Assembly (NCBI GenBank): GCA_030323885.1 | Contig: CM059188.1 | Coordinates: 115,781,430-115,845,429 of the forward strand | Length of the DNA: 64,000 nt | From: Branchipolynoe longqiensis | Lineage: Eukaryota; Annelida; Polychaeta; Phyllodocida; Polynoidae | Direction: 5' to 3' | Part shown: piece by piece, positions 10,942 through 21,522 of the stretch | Layout of the letters: the number at the start of each line of letters is the position of its first letter | Position numbering within the stretch: the first letter of the stretch is position 1 | Notes under the pieces: generated by a model | Seen by the model: only the letters and a program-made list of their open reading frames with translations | Told to the model about the DNA's origin: nothing | The model's database searches: none | Made by a program: the position numbers and the translations under genes

Positions 10942-10996
10942 TTAGTGGTTAGTTGGTCGTGGTGTCAAGTCAGGTATGGGGATAAGGTGGGGCCTG

Positions 10997-12120
10997 CTAG
11001 TCCTCAGTGTCAGGGTCTCGGCTACCGATAACATTGATGATATCTGCATTCTGGTGGTAGAAACGAGCAAGTGCGTTCCAGGATGACTTGGAAATCCTGG
11101 AGAGGATGGCCAGAGCAGCCCTATTGTCACTGAGTTGGCGGTCAGAGTCCTCCATGAAGTCACTGATGGCAGATCTGTCGACGGAGTCAAATGAAGTGAG
11201 TATGTGGGCCACATTGAAGATCTTAGTGCCGCAGGGACAGCGCTGGAGGTTGGGGACATCAATCCAACGGCGGTAGCCAGTCCTGAAGCAGTTGATGCCA
11301 ATTTGGGTAGATGCAGGAAGGCCGACTGGATGGGGGATGTTAGTTCTGATCAGGGTGTACCAGAGCCAGCTTATTGAATAAGGGTTCCATACTTATTCCT
11401 TCTGTGTGGCGCATTCCCAGAGTTTGGTGGTGGCTCGAGAAGTGGCGGCGGTCAGTTTGGCAATGGAGCGAGGGATGGCTGTCTCCAAGTCTGCTCGGTT
11501 GGCACCAGCTAGAGAGGCACAGTCAGCCTGGTCATTACCATAGAGTCCTATATGGGAGGGGACCCATAGCAGGATTGTGTTGAGGTGTGCCAGATGTCTG
11601 GTCGAGATTAAATCTGGATCACGTCAGCAAGGGAGTGTTGGGCATTTGGGCGAGCGATCTGGCATTCAGAGAGTCGGCAATGATGATGGCACTTGAGTTG
11701 TGGAGGACTTTGAGGGCCAAGTGAATGGCGGCAAGCCTGGTATCGAGAGTGGAAGCAAAGTCTGACATTCTTTGTGTTGGAGAAGGGGATGAAGATTACG
11801 GCTCCGGCTATACCTAATGTTGGGTTAAGGGAGCCATCGGTGTACACCATCTTAGCGAGGGGGAAGTCTGCCTTCGCCTGAGTTATGGCCTGGAGAGCCA
11901 GGGAGTGCAGTTCTGTGGTGGTGTAAACCGCCTTGGCAGCAACTAGGTTGGTGGTTCGGGTTTCTATTGGAATGGAAAACCATGGTGACTTGTGAGGGCT
12001 CAGGGTGGAGTCTGCAATGTGGAGTGTGTGGGAGTCCTTGAGGGTGGTGTGTCTAGTTGAGGTCTGCCTGGTGACGGTGTTTCCGAACGTGCCCATAAAA
12101 CATTGCGTAGCCTCCCCCAC
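10997..12120 (-). pseudogene. RNase H and C-terminal zinc region of a non-LTR retrotransposon
   Basis: Reverse-strand reading gives an RNase H domain: VYTDGSLNPTLGIAGAVIF (first catalytic Asp), then after a frame change RLAAIHLALKVLHNSSA, IIIADSLNARS (another Asp), and after a further stop WVPSHIGLYGNDQADCASLA (His and Asp of the fourth motif). Downstream comes CPCGTKIFNVAHIL, a Cys/His motif usual after RNase H in I-, R1- or Tad-like LINEs, and a tail ending VIGSRDPDTED. The usual Glu of the second RNase H motif is not seen. Several frameshifts make it a relic. No RT is found upstream; the region beyond 12120 is a GT microsatellite. Confidence 0.75.
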
Positions 12121-12146
12121 GTGTAAACACTGCCAACCCCGTCCGC

Positions 12147-12149
<3 letters not shown>

Positions 12150-12200
<51 letters not shown>
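12150..12200. repeat. (GT)n microsatellite
   Basis: About 25 uninterrupted GT units. Confidence 0.95.
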
Positions 12201-12204
<4 letters not shown>

Positions 12205-12369
12205 GGAGGCATAGGGATGGGTGTGGGGCGGGGAGGGGGTGGAGGCGGCGAGGAGGGGGGTGGACTTGGCATGGGCTGAGACATCGCTCATGCCCCCACA
12301 GACACCTACCGAGTAAGACGAGCATCGACAGTGTTGTGTGTGGTGACGGTAGGGCCTAATGGGAATTGG

Positions 12370-12425
12370 GTGGTTGGTTGGTTGTTGGAGTGTTACGTTC
12401 TGACAACATATAAGGTCATATAAAG
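12370..12425 (-). mobile_element. SINE-1 tail fragment
   Basis: GTTGGTTGGTTGTTGGAGTG then TTACGTTCTGACAACATATA, the 3' end of SINE-1 in reverse orientation. Confidence 0.6.
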
Positions 12426-12500
12426 CAAACGAATGTATGCATGATGCTGAGGTACTGTGCTATTCAAGATCAGAGACTCCCCCGCCCCAAGAAACACAGA

Positions 12501-12601
<101 letters not shown>

Positions 12602-12849
12602 TGTGTGCGGCGCGAGGGGGGCCACCTAAATACATTATCCCAACAGAGGGCGGGCACTCCACCAAAGCGCCTAAGGAGGAATAATAATACAGTACATGTT
12701 CTCCTACAATTTATACTCGTATACTATAATGCGTTATACATCACACATATATATATAACAAAATAATAATGACCATGACCGTTAAATTAGTTTTTGTAAT
12801 TAAACATTGTAAATTAAAAATTGTAAATAATACAACACTGTACTTTTTT

Positions 12850-13085
12850 TATATATATATTTTTTGTTTATTGAGGCTGTATTTATACTGTCCATAGCAT
12901 ATAAGCCTGGGTACCCAGGCTTGTTTTCAATGCTGGCCAGTTGTAGTGTTGGTGTTATCTTACCACATAGTAGCTGCTGATAAGGTATTTGATTGCCTGC
13001 ATTTCAGTAGCAGATAGATAATTGGTTGGTATGGTTAGTAGCCTATGTTAGTTTTTTTTTATTTTCTTGGCATATATGTAATAAC
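12850..13085 (+). mobile_element. Dispersed repeat shared with 45370-45600
   Basis: TTGAGGCTGTATTTATACTG, CATATAAGCCTGGGTA, GGTATTTGATTGCCTGCATT and TAGCCTATGTTAG all recur in order inside the large transposon at 45119-48896. It is probably a fragment of the same element family. Confidence 0.7.
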
Positions 13086-13361
13086 TAAGCATGGTCGGGA
13101 CCAGTGTCTCAGGGCTGAAGGAAGATTACATCGAAATAAATAAAAATGGTCTTACCCCCCAAAAAGATTTGTGCTGGCCTTTTAAAAACAAATTCACAAT
13201 ACATTCAGGGAACATTTAAAGATGGATCTGAACCTTGTTACGGATTTTCGGAATTATGGCATTCTCGACCAGCTGTATTGATTATCTTTCTTGGAAGGTG
13301 TCTGGTAGGCATCAATGGCCTCGATTTCAATGAGCTGACATGTTTTTAGTGATTAACATGT

Positions 13362-13789
13362 TGTAAAGTCTACTGCTCGAATCTGTGGTTGCGTAGGCAG
13401 GCTATAGTGAAATCAATACAGGCAAAGAGAAAGGAAGAGTATAAAGTGTGAAAAAAGAGAGAGAGTCAAGCCCTCTGGGTTATTATTTATATCGTACATG
13501 GATTCAGTATAGAGTATCACCCCACCCCATTCTCCCAAGTTGTGTGGCTCCCCTGGCCACCACCTGCCTTGAGCTTGAGTGTGGTGATCCTGACTAGCAG
13601 AGGGGGGAGGGGGTAGGCTCTGAGTGTCCCTTACACACAGCCCTGCCAGCACCACTATGTCTATTTACCTATCAATCAAGCACCACCAGCACCTACATAA
13701 ACACATATATGCACCTGGTAACGTATACCTGTTTCATAATAGAATATTTGCATTCCCCCACCAATGCTTTAATATCGGAATATTTTGCA
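13362..13789 (-). mobile_element. Solo LTR flanked by a 4-bp duplication
   Basis: Inverted second copy of the LTR at 9862-10374, sharing the TATA-like box, the CTCTCTC tract and the GCCTGCCTACACAACC-type end. ATGT occurs immediately on both sides (13358-13361 and 13790-13793), as expected for integrase-made target duplication. Internal coding regions are lost, consistent with LTR-LTR recombination. Confidence 0.7.
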
Positions 13790-13949
13790 ATGTGATCGTG
13801 ACGGCAAAATGCCTGCGGTCCAGTTGACACATCCTCTGTTTAATGCACCTACTCTACTGCAGCCCTTCTCACTCACTGCCCTTTGGCTTTCATGGGGTAC
13901 ATTAGTTGATTAAGCGGGGAAAATTTCAATCGTGGATGTCTTCCTCATT

Positions 13950-14375
13950 CCATTGCTCCTTGCCCTATCCTAACAATGCTGAGCGCCAGGCTAGGAAGCG
14001 ACAAGTATAAATTGGTAACGTCATTCGTTTGAGTCGACCATGCTTCGACCCCACAATCCCACGATCTACCAGAATGGGAGATGGCCGCTTAGTAGACCGG
14101 GTGCGGTGGACGAATCGGTAGAGCGCGGTCCGCGCGTGCGGAAGATCTGGAGGTTGGTTCCCAGTCGATACAAAGCCAATGACTTATAAAATTGATACTT
14201 GTCACTCCTTAGACTGGCTCTCGGCATTAATAGGATAGGGCAAGGACTGGTTAGCTCAGCCTCAGGATAATGTGACTGAGTGGGATATCGGGTCATGGTG
14301 CAGGCGGCCTGAGTTCCCAGTGTGGCAGCACTAAAAAGTCACCGTAAGCGGCGCACTGTCACCATTCAGTAGTAA
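13950..14375. mobile_element. Two SINE-1 copies head to head
   Basis: 13950-14095 is a reverse copy ending in a GGTAGATCGTGGGATT-type head. 14098-14375 is a forward copy beginning CCGGGTGCGGTGGACGAATC and continuing through TTGGTTCCCAGTCGAT, CAATGACTTATAAAATTG and TGTGACTGAGTGGGATATCG. The two tRNA-like heads abut and are of different types. Confidence 0.7.
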
Positions 14376-14521
14376 AAAGCTGTCTTTGACATAGTAAAAT
14401 GCGAAGTTTAATGAATTTGTTTCAGAGCAGACGACATTTCATTCAGTTCAGATGCAAGTAGTGAAGATACGTCTTGACCTAGATAAAAGATAGTCTTGAC
14501 CCTGATCATGTGATGGACTGT

Positions 14522-14803
14522 AATGGCCGGTACACACCTACCGTTTGTGCGCACACACCTCCCGTTTACGATCGAAAACTGCCCGTTTCGCGCACAAAAA
14601 TCGCTAGGTGTGCGCCCCCCGCGCACACCTAGCGATTGCGATTCGCGCATAAAACTAAGTTTTTAGTGCTAAAAGCGGCCGTTTACGATTGCGATTCGCG
14701 ATTCGAAAAACGAATCGGCCCGTTTTCAGTTTTAAGCGGGTCGGGTCGAGTCGCGAGTTTTAGTGCGCGAATCGTAAACGGTAGGTGTGTACCGGCCATA
14801 ACG
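14522..14803. mobile_element. Harbinger-like foldback MITE, copy 1
   Basis: Ends TGGCCGGTACACACCTACCG and CGGTAGGTGTGTACCGGCCA are exact inverted complements, flanked by TAA on both sides (a 3-bp TWA-type duplication as made by PIF/Harbinger transposases). The interior is also palindromic (CGATTCGAAAAACGAATCG). Related copies are at 22695-22962 and 30483-30749. No coding capacity. Confidence 0.75.
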
Positions 14804-14996
14804 AAGCGTAAACTCACTCAACATGGACATGGAATGAACGTCAGGTTACGTTATTTACATCCAGTCACCACCCTCCCTTTCCCATCGCAGCACACACCAA
14901 CCATTTATAATAAATAGAGCAAAACATTTTGTTTATTTACATTGGGCGCAAGAAGGAATGTGAGTGGAAGTAAGAATGGCGTGTGTTGTGGACTAG

Positions 14997-15345
14997 TTAA
15001 AGTTGTATAGTCGGATGGTTTTGAATGTGTGACTTTTTTCTGAGGTATATATAATTATTAAGTTGATGATTATAATCTACCTTGCTTTAATTTGAACTAA
15101 CTTTACTTTAAAATGACTAAATTAGAAGGTGTTTAAAGTGTAAACATAGCCAATCTAATGTTGGTGTACTTGTCAAAACGCTGACCTCATAGGATTAAGA
15201 AGTAATATGTTCTGTTGTAAATTGGCTTAATATGTGTAGCAATACATAATAATTCAGTGTCTAATTTGAATATGTAGGTTCAAATCTAGATAACTGTTTT
15301 TTTCTTTTGAAAATTTGATGCTTTTATCGCACTCTGCAATTTTAA
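14997..15345 (+). mobile_element. TTAA-MITE copy, full length
   Basis: Begins TTAAAGTTGTATAGTCGGAT and ends TCGCACTCTGCAATTTTAA, with family body segments (TATAATCTACCTTGCTTTAA, AAATCTAGATAACTG) between. Both ends carry TTAA. Confidence 0.7.
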
Positions 15346-15369
15346 ATGGCATCAGGGTGTCAACAAAGT

Positions 15370-16018
15370 TTGTCTCTGTTATAAATGTTATAAGTGTTAT
15401 GAGTGGTATAAGTGTTATAAGCGGTATAAGTGGTATAAGTGCAACAAGTGTTATAAGTGTTATACACGGTATAAGTGTTACAAGTGTTATACACGTTATA
15501 AGTGGTATAAGTGTTATAAGTGGTATAAGGGATACAAGTGTTATACGTGTTATACAGGGTATAAATGGTATAAGTGCTACAAGTGTTTTAAGTGTTATAC
15601 ACGTTATAAGTGGTATAAGTGTGATAAGTGCGATAAGTGTAATAGGCTAAGTGTTACACGTTTTACAAGTGATGTAAGTGTTATTTAAGCGGTGTAAGTG
15701 TTGTAAGTGTTAAAAGTGTTACAAGCGTTGTAAGTGTGGTAAGGTTTGTAAGTGTTGTAAGTGTTATAAGTGTTACAAGTGTTGTAAGTGGTATAAGTGT
15801 TGTAAGTATTACAAGTGTTACAAGTGTTGTAAGTATTATAAGTGTTACAAGTGTTATAAGTGTTACAAGTGTTGTAAGTATTATATGTGTTACAAGTGTT
15901 GTAAGTATTATAAGTGTTACAAGTGGTATAAGTGTTACAAGTGTTGTAAGTATGATACGTGTTACAAGTGTTGTAAGTATTATAAGTGTTACAAGTGTTA
16001 TAAGTGTTATAAGTCTGT
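15370..16018. repeat. 9-bp minisatellite (unit like TTATAAGTG)
   Basis: About 650 bp of a 9-bp unit varying between GTTATAAGT, GTTACAAGT and GTTGTAAGT, with a change of flavour near 15640-15690. The period is a multiple of three and the variants contain few stops, so long frames appear on both strands. These are not genes. Confidence 0.9.
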
Positions 16019-16180
16019 CGGCTGACACTGGCAGCTGTACTGTTAAGTTTTACGTCACAGACGGACATTTATGTCATCGTTTCACTTGCCGTCGTAACGT
16101 AACGTAACCGTTCAGAACTAAAACACTCCACAACCACTAAACCACGTCCCAAACCACCCCCTCACATCGCCTTGTGTATA

Positions 16181-16354
16181 CAGTAAAACCTCTCTAACCG
16201 ACCACCTCCACAGATGGACCACTCCCCTATATCGATTGCTTTATTTGGGTCTCAAATGATCGCCTATACAATACCATTGTAAAAAAAATTGTTAATCCCT
16301 AACCGACCACCTCCCTAGAGGTCCCATGGTCGGTCGATTTAGAGAGGTTTTACT
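16181..16354. mobile_element. Tigger/pogo-like MITE, copy a
   Basis: Starts CAGTAAAACCTCTCTAACCG after TA and ends TTTAGAGAGGTTTTACTA, with internal GACCACCTCCACAGATGGAC. The ends and TA flanks fit the Tc1/mariner-pogo group. Relatives at 20137, 38868 and 43650. Confidence 0.7.
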
Positions 16355-16427
16355 ATATATGTGTACATATATACATACATATACATACATACATACATAC
16401 GTACGTATGCATGCATATGTCGTGGGG

Positions 16428-16625
16428 GCAATGAAAATGGGAAATACTGCGCCTAGAGCGGGACTCGAACCCACATCTCTTTGCATTCCGTGCCAGTGTG
16501 CTAACCATTACACCACCTAGGCTCCCTGATATCAACACACTCCCCACGCCTACCTGTCTATGTGTTACTTGCCTGAGAGGTCAGTGCAGACCACTACACT
16601 CGTCCCCCTGGAATTGTAAGTCTTG
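16428..16625 (-). mobile_element. SINE-2 copy, tRNA-derived
   Basis: The reverse strand has a tRNA-like head: GGAGCCTAGGTGGTGTAATG and GGTTAGCACACTGG (A box), GTGGGTTCGAGTCCCGC (B box and T arm), and a 3' acceptor side TCTAGGC pairing with the 5' side. A body reading TGCCTGAGAGGTCAGTGCAG on the plus strand follows. Further copies at 16735-16850 and 51728-51937. Confidence 0.7.
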
Positions 16626-16734
16626 TAATGCTTACAATTACATACATACAGGCAATGCACTAACACATACATACACAGGGTAGGTTCAACAACCATACAG
16701 CCAAAGCTTGTACAGGATCCTGATCACGGCAACC

Positions 16735-16850
16735 ATGTCGGGGGATGAAATGGGAAATACTGCCCTAAGCGGACTCGAACCCACATCTCTTTGCATTCCG
16801 GCCAGTGTGCTAACCATTACACACCTAGCTCCCTGATATCAAACACCCCC
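16735..16850 (-). mobile_element. SINE-2 copy, partial
   Basis: Same tRNA-like head as the copy at 16428 (GGACTCGAACCCACATCTCT), with several single-base deletions relative to it. Confidence 0.65.
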
Positions 16851-16879
16851 CCACCAACCACACAACCAACACAACATAG

Positions 16880-16965
16880 TATGCATGCAATACATACATA
16901 CATCATGCATGTATGCATGCATGCATACATACATACATACATACATACATACATACACAACCAGA
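16880..16965. repeat. (CATA/CATG)n microsatellite
   Basis: Alternating ATGCATGC and CATACATA units; a smaller array of the same type is at 16370-16412. Confidence 0.9.
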
Positions 16966-17178
16966 CAGTAGCCCACTGGGTCGGGATAAAGTTAGAAATA
17001 AAAACGGTACAGTGAGTGAATGCATGGGCTCTGAGGCGTGGGCGAGTAGGTGGCGCCCCGAGCTCAGGTCATGAGGAACTAGTAGATGACCTAATGAGTA
17101 GGTGACCAGCCGATGACTTAGTGGCTGGGGGAATAGATGAATCTTCCAGCTTATTATACTCGTATAATGGATTATACA

Positions 17179-17179
<1 letters not shown>

Positions 17180-17216
<37 letters not shown>
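17180..17216. repeat. (TA)n microsatellite
   Basis: About 18 TA units. Confidence 0.9.
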
Positions 17217-17220
<4 letters not shown>

Positions 17221-17245
17221 GGGAACAAACGGTTATATAGTATTC

Positions 17246-17480
17246 TTTAAAGCTGCATAATCTGATGAACTATCCGATTTTCAAAACCGAAACAATCACC
17301 TAGATTTGATTCTACATATCCAACTTAGGTACTGATACACTTGTTAAGCATTTGTTGCCACAAAGAAGGGCATACTGAATCGATTTATTAGAACCTGTTA
17401 GCTGTAGAAGCCTATGGTGCCAGAGTTTTGGCGTGCTTGCCAAACCTAATTTGGCATGTTTGTTCTCCAAAGTTAGCCAT
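17246..17480 (-). mobile_element. TTAA-MITE copy, truncated
   Basis: Begins TTTAAAGCTGCATAATCTGA, then TTTTCAAAACCGAAACAATC and AGAAGCCTATGGTGCCAGAG, the reverse complement of the family. It is cut at 17480, where a SINE-1 copy starts. Confidence 0.7.
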
Positions 17481-17705
17481 ATAAAATAGTCGCATTATCC
17501 TGACACTGAGCTAACCAGTCCTTGCCCTATCCTAATAATGCTGATCGCCTGGCTAGGAAGCAAGAAGTAACAAGTTTGTAAGTCATTGATTTGACTCGAC
17601 CGGGAATCAAACATTCCGCACGGGAAGCCTGCGCTCTACCGATTCGGCAATTTTTAAGTCATTGGTTTGACTCGACCAGGGTTCGAATCCCACGATCTAC
17701 CAAAA
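17481..17705 (-). mobile_element. SINE-1 with two successive tRNA-like heads
   Basis: 17481-17600 is SINE-1 body. 17600-17650 is a head of the type GCGCTCTACCGATTCGGC. A second partial body and the other type of head (GGGTTCGAATCCCACGATCT) follow at 17651-17705, suggesting one copy inserted at the head of another. Confidence 0.6.
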
Positions 17706-17749
17706 CGGGTCAAATGGATGTAAATAGGGCGTACTACCAGGGTGTATAG

Positions 17750-17768
17750 ATAGATTGATAGATAGTTT

Positions 17769-17814
<46 letters not shown>

Positions 17815-18025
17815 AAGATAGATAGATAGATAGACAGATAGATAGACAGATAGATAGACAGATAGACAGGCAGACAGACATACAGATAGATAGACAGATA
17901 GATAGATAGATAGATAGACAAATAGATAGACAGATAGGATATAGACAGATATACAGGCAGACCGACATACAGATAGATAGATAGATAGATAGATAGATAT
18001 ATAGATAGATATATAGATAGATAAA
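17750..18025. repeat. (TAGA)n microsatellite
   Basis: About 275 bp of TAGA/CAGA units. Long Tyr/Leu/Ser frames on the reverse strand are artefacts of the repeat. Confidence 0.95.
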
Positions 18026-18159
18026 TGCAGCCACCAGTAAACACGCCCCGGATAAAAATGTTAAAACAAGCAAAATAAAACCAACAAGTACCTACCATTG
18101 ACGTCATTGTCACGTGACTGTTGTTATTGTCTGACTCAACGTCCATGGTAACCACCCAG

Positions 18160-18960
18160 CACTTCAGGGTGTGCGTGTGACGACTCGGATGGGTCGTTAG
18201 GGTGCGGTGAGTTTGAGTGTGGGGGTGTGGGTGAGTGTGGGTGAGTGCGTGTGTGGGTGGGTCGGTGAGTGGGTGTCAGTGTGGGTGAATGTGTGAATAT
18301 GTGTCAGTGAGTGAGTGAGTGTGAGTGTGTGTGTGAGTGTGTGAGTGAATGTAAGTGTGTGTGAGTATGTGTGAGTGAGTATGTCTGTGTGTGAGTATGT
18401 GATTGTGTGTGAGTGAGTGTGCGTGAGTGAGTGTGAGTGAGTGAGTGAGTGTGTGTGAGTGAGTGTGTGAGTGAGTATGTGTGAGTGTGTGTGTGAGTGA
18501 GTGTAAGTGTGTGTGAGTGTGTGAGTATGTATGAGTGAGTGTGTGTCTATGTGTGAGTGTGTGTGAGTGTATGTGAGTGTGTGAGTGTAAATGTGTGTGA
18601 GTATGTGTGAGTGTATGTCTGTGTGTGAGTATGTGAGTGTGTGTGAGTGTGAGTGAGTGTAAGTGTGTGTGGGTGTGTGTGAGTATGTGTGAGTGAGTGT
18701 GTGTCTATGTGTGAGTATGTGAGTGTGTGAGTGTAAGTGTGTGTGAGTGTGTGTGAGTGTATGTATGTGTGAGTATGTGAGTGTGTGTGAGTGTGAGTGA
18801 GTGTTCGGGAGTGAGTGTGTGTGAGTGAGTGGGTGTGTGTGAGTGGGTGTGAGTGTGTGTGAATATGTGTGAGTGAGTGTGTCTATGTATGAATATGGGA
18901 GTGTGTGAGTGTGTGTGAGTGTATGGGTGAGTGTGTATCTGAGTATGAGGGTGGGTGGGG
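18160..18960. repeat. (GTGA/GTGT)n degenerate satellite
   Basis: About 800 bp of GTGTGAGT-type units with no C on the plus strand for long stretches. Period is variable (2, 4 and longer). Confidence 0.95.
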
Positions 18961-18989
18961 AGGCAAAGGTGGGGGTCCTCTATGCGCAC

Positions 18990-19440
18990 AAGTCACAACG
19001 TCCTCCGTTTAGCGCCGCCGCTACACTCCGTATGGTTAGTTAGATCCTAAATACCCTCCTCCCTTACTCCATTCCTCCATTCCTTCCTTCCTCCTCGTAC
19101 ACACAAACCACAGAGTTCACAGTTGTGGGTCAGCCCCGCCGTCTAACCCTGTGCGCGTGTTGTCGGTGACTCGGGGAGTGCCGGTCCGTGCTCCCGTGGC
19201 GTGCCGGGGCGTGGGGCTGTGTGGAGCGGCTGCCGTGGGCTCGCCTCCTCCTCCGTCTCCTCCTCCTCTCCTCCTCTGCGCACCGTGGCGCGGCGCTGTT
19301 CAGACACTGTTCAGACCGTCAGGCGGCGCTACTGTATGTAACATTGTAAGCTCACTCCTCCTAGTCCTAGTCCTAGTTCTAATCGACTGGCAGACGGCTT
19401 TCTTTTATAAGCTGAGGTTGATGAGACGACGTTCGGGACC
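18990..19440 (+). other. CpG-rich island-like segment, function unknown
   Basis: Unlike its AT-rich surroundings this segment is GC- and CpG-rich (GCGCGTGTTGTCGG, CCGTGGCGTGCCGGGGCG, GTGGCGCGGCGCTG) and is bounded by simple repeats. An ATG at 19151 opens a frame with Pro/Ser-rich and hydrophobic (SSLLLVLVLVLI) stretches that runs into a TA microsatellite. It could be a promoter/first-exon region of a host gene or leftover element DNA. I cannot show either. Confidence 0.3.
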
Positions 19441-19469
19441 TGGAGTGTCTGACACGCATATACATGATC

Positions 19470-19523
<54 letters not shown>

Positions 19524-20075
19524 TGCCTGAGACACACATATAAATAATATATATACATGGTATATATATATGTATATATATAGAGAGAGAGTGCCTGAAA
19601 CACATATAAATAATATATATACATGGTATATATATATGTATATATATATAGAGAGAGAGAGTGGCTGAAACACATATAAATAATATATACAGAGAGAGAG
19701 TTTGTTGTTTGTTTGTTGTTGTTTTACGTCCTAGCAATATCTAATGTCATCTCAGGACGGGTACCGACTTGTGACAATGCACACTCATGGCGACTTTATA
19801 GTGCTGTCCCTCTGGGAAACCAGGTCACCGGCACCATGACCTGGTATCCCACTCAGTCACATTATCCTGACACTGAGAACACCAGTCCTTGCCCTGTCTT
19901 AATAATGCCGAGTGCCAGGCTAGGAAGCGACAAGTATCAATTTGTAAGTCCTTGGTTTGACTCGCCCAGGGTTCGAACCCACGACCCCACGATCTACCAG
20001 CATGGGAGACAGACGCTCTAGCTCATTCATTAGGGAGAGAGAGTGGCTGAAACACATATAAATAATATATATATA
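19470..20075. repeat. TA/GA-rich tandem repeat, interrupted by a SINE
   Basis: A unit of about 65 bp (TA run, GAGAGAGAGA, GTGCCTGAAACACATATAAA) repeats three to four times at 19470-19700. One more unit resumes at 20033, directly after the SINE-1 copy at 19704-20030, so the SINE landed inside the array. Confidence 0.8.
19704..20030 (-). mobile_element. SINE-1 copy, full length
   Basis: Plus-strand order TTTTACGTCCTAGCAATATC, GTCACATTATCCTGACACTG, GCCGAGTGCCAGGCTAGG, GGGTTCGAACCCACGACC, TCTACCAGCATGGGAGAC. It is one of the more complete copies and is inserted in a tandem repeat. Confidence 0.8.
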
Positions 20076-20136
20076 TAATACATTTATATATGTATATATG
20101 TAGCCCTATATATGTATGTAGATATGTATATATGTA

Positions 20137-20279
20137 CAGTAAAACCTCCCTAACCGATCACCTCCACAGATCGCGACAACAATACCATTGTAACCATATT
20201 CTACCTCCCTAAACCAACCACCTCCCTAAATGGACTTAAAGTCGGTTCCAATGTCGCTCGATTTAGAGAGGTTTTACTG
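20137..20279. mobile_element. Tigger/pogo-like MITE, copy b
   Basis: CAGTAAAACCTCCCTAACCG at the left, TTTAGAGAGGTTTTACTG at the right, TA on both sides. Confidence 0.75.
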
Positions 20280-20371
20280 TATATAGATACATGTGTTTTT
20301 TAATGCGTTTGCTTTGCATAAACCCATATATATACATATATATGTATATATATATGTACATATGCATATAC

Positions 20372-20732
20372 CAGACAGGATGACCGAATGAGTTGCGCGT
20401 GCATCTCTTGTTTTGGTAGATCGTGGGGTTAGAACCTAACGGGTTCGAACCCTGGTCAAGTAAAAGCAATGACTTAACAAATTGATACTTGTTGTTACAT
20501 AGCCATGCGATTGGCATTATTAGGATAGGACAAGGACTGGTTAGCACAGTATCAGGACAATGTGACTGAGTGGGATATCAGGTCATGGTGCTTGTGGCAT
20601 GGTCTCCCAGTGGGACAGCAGCACTATGAAGTCACCATGAGTGCACGCTGTCACAAGTCGGTCGGTACCCGTCCTGATATGAGCTTAGATGTTGCCAGGA
20701 CTTAAACCTCCAACAACCAACCAATCTATATG
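20372..20732 (+). mobile_element. SINE-1 copy, full length, forward
   Basis: Head CAGACAGGATGACCGAATGA, B box GGGTTCGAACCC, body CAATGACTTAACAAATTG and GTGACTGAGTGGGATATC, tail GTTGCCAGGACTTAAACCTC then CAACAACCAACCA. Shows the complete architecture of the family. Confidence 0.8.
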
Positions 20733-20935
20733 TATATTTATTTACTTATGTATTACTACACAACTAATGACACTCAACTACTCAAGCGACTGGTCAGGCC
20801 TTCTGCCTCGTCTGGTGCTGCCACCTGGTGTCTTCTTCCTAGCCTGACTCTGCCTCACGCCTGGACCACTCGCTCCAAAATGTAATTAGAAATATATATA
20901 TATATGTGAAGTGGGTGAGACTACACTCGAGCTAT

Positions 20936-21522
20936 AGCCGTGTTCACACGGACGACGTAAATCGATTCGTAGAAAGCGACTTGTATAGTTCGCCTCATAT
21001 TTCTCGTGTGAACGGACGTCTGAGGCGGATTAGGGCTGATTCGACTCCTGTGATCGGGATACTGCAAACCACTTGGCTAGGTAGTTTACGTGAGGCGATT
21101 ACTGTAATTCGATTTATTTTGCCCGTGTGGATGCAACTGAGGCGGTTTAAGCACCTCACACGCATGCGCAGTCGACCTTAGTTTGTTGACTTTCCGGTCG
21201 ATCAAAAGCGCGTATTATATAATTTAATTAATGAAACCGCTATCTATGCACAGATATTTTTTTCATCATTTATTTTTAGGGTTTCACTGCCCAGCAGAAG
21301 TTTTGACCGTTCCAAACCAATACGATTAATTAAATACATATCTAGGTCGAACCCACACTCTCTCGGCCGACGTCGACAAACTGGCGCTGGTTAGTCTGGA
21401 CTTGCTCATGCGCAGCATTCGATTTCCGGCCCAAGTACTGCCCGTGTGAACGGGCTGCTAATTCGCCTCACCTGATTCGATTTGTGTGATGCGCCTCACA
21501 TTTTGTCCGTGTGAACACGGCT
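20936..21522. mobile_element. Foldback MITE with CCGTGTTCACACGG ends
   Basis: Left AGCCGTGTTCACACGGACGA and right GTCCGTGTGAACACGGCT are inverted complements. Subterminal pieces (GTGTGAACGGACGTCTGAGG; CGTGTGAACGGGCTGC) repeat the motif internally. Flanks are TA-rich. No coding frame. Confidence 0.7.

Noticed and set aside
16428..16530. Possible functional tRNA gene
   Set aside because: It has A and B boxes and a partial acceptor stem, but is repeated at 16735 and 51729 with an attached non-tRNA body, so it is a SINE head.
17654..18155. Long Tyr/Leu/Ser frames that look like membrane proteins
   Set aside because: Translation of a (TAGA)n microsatellite in two phases.
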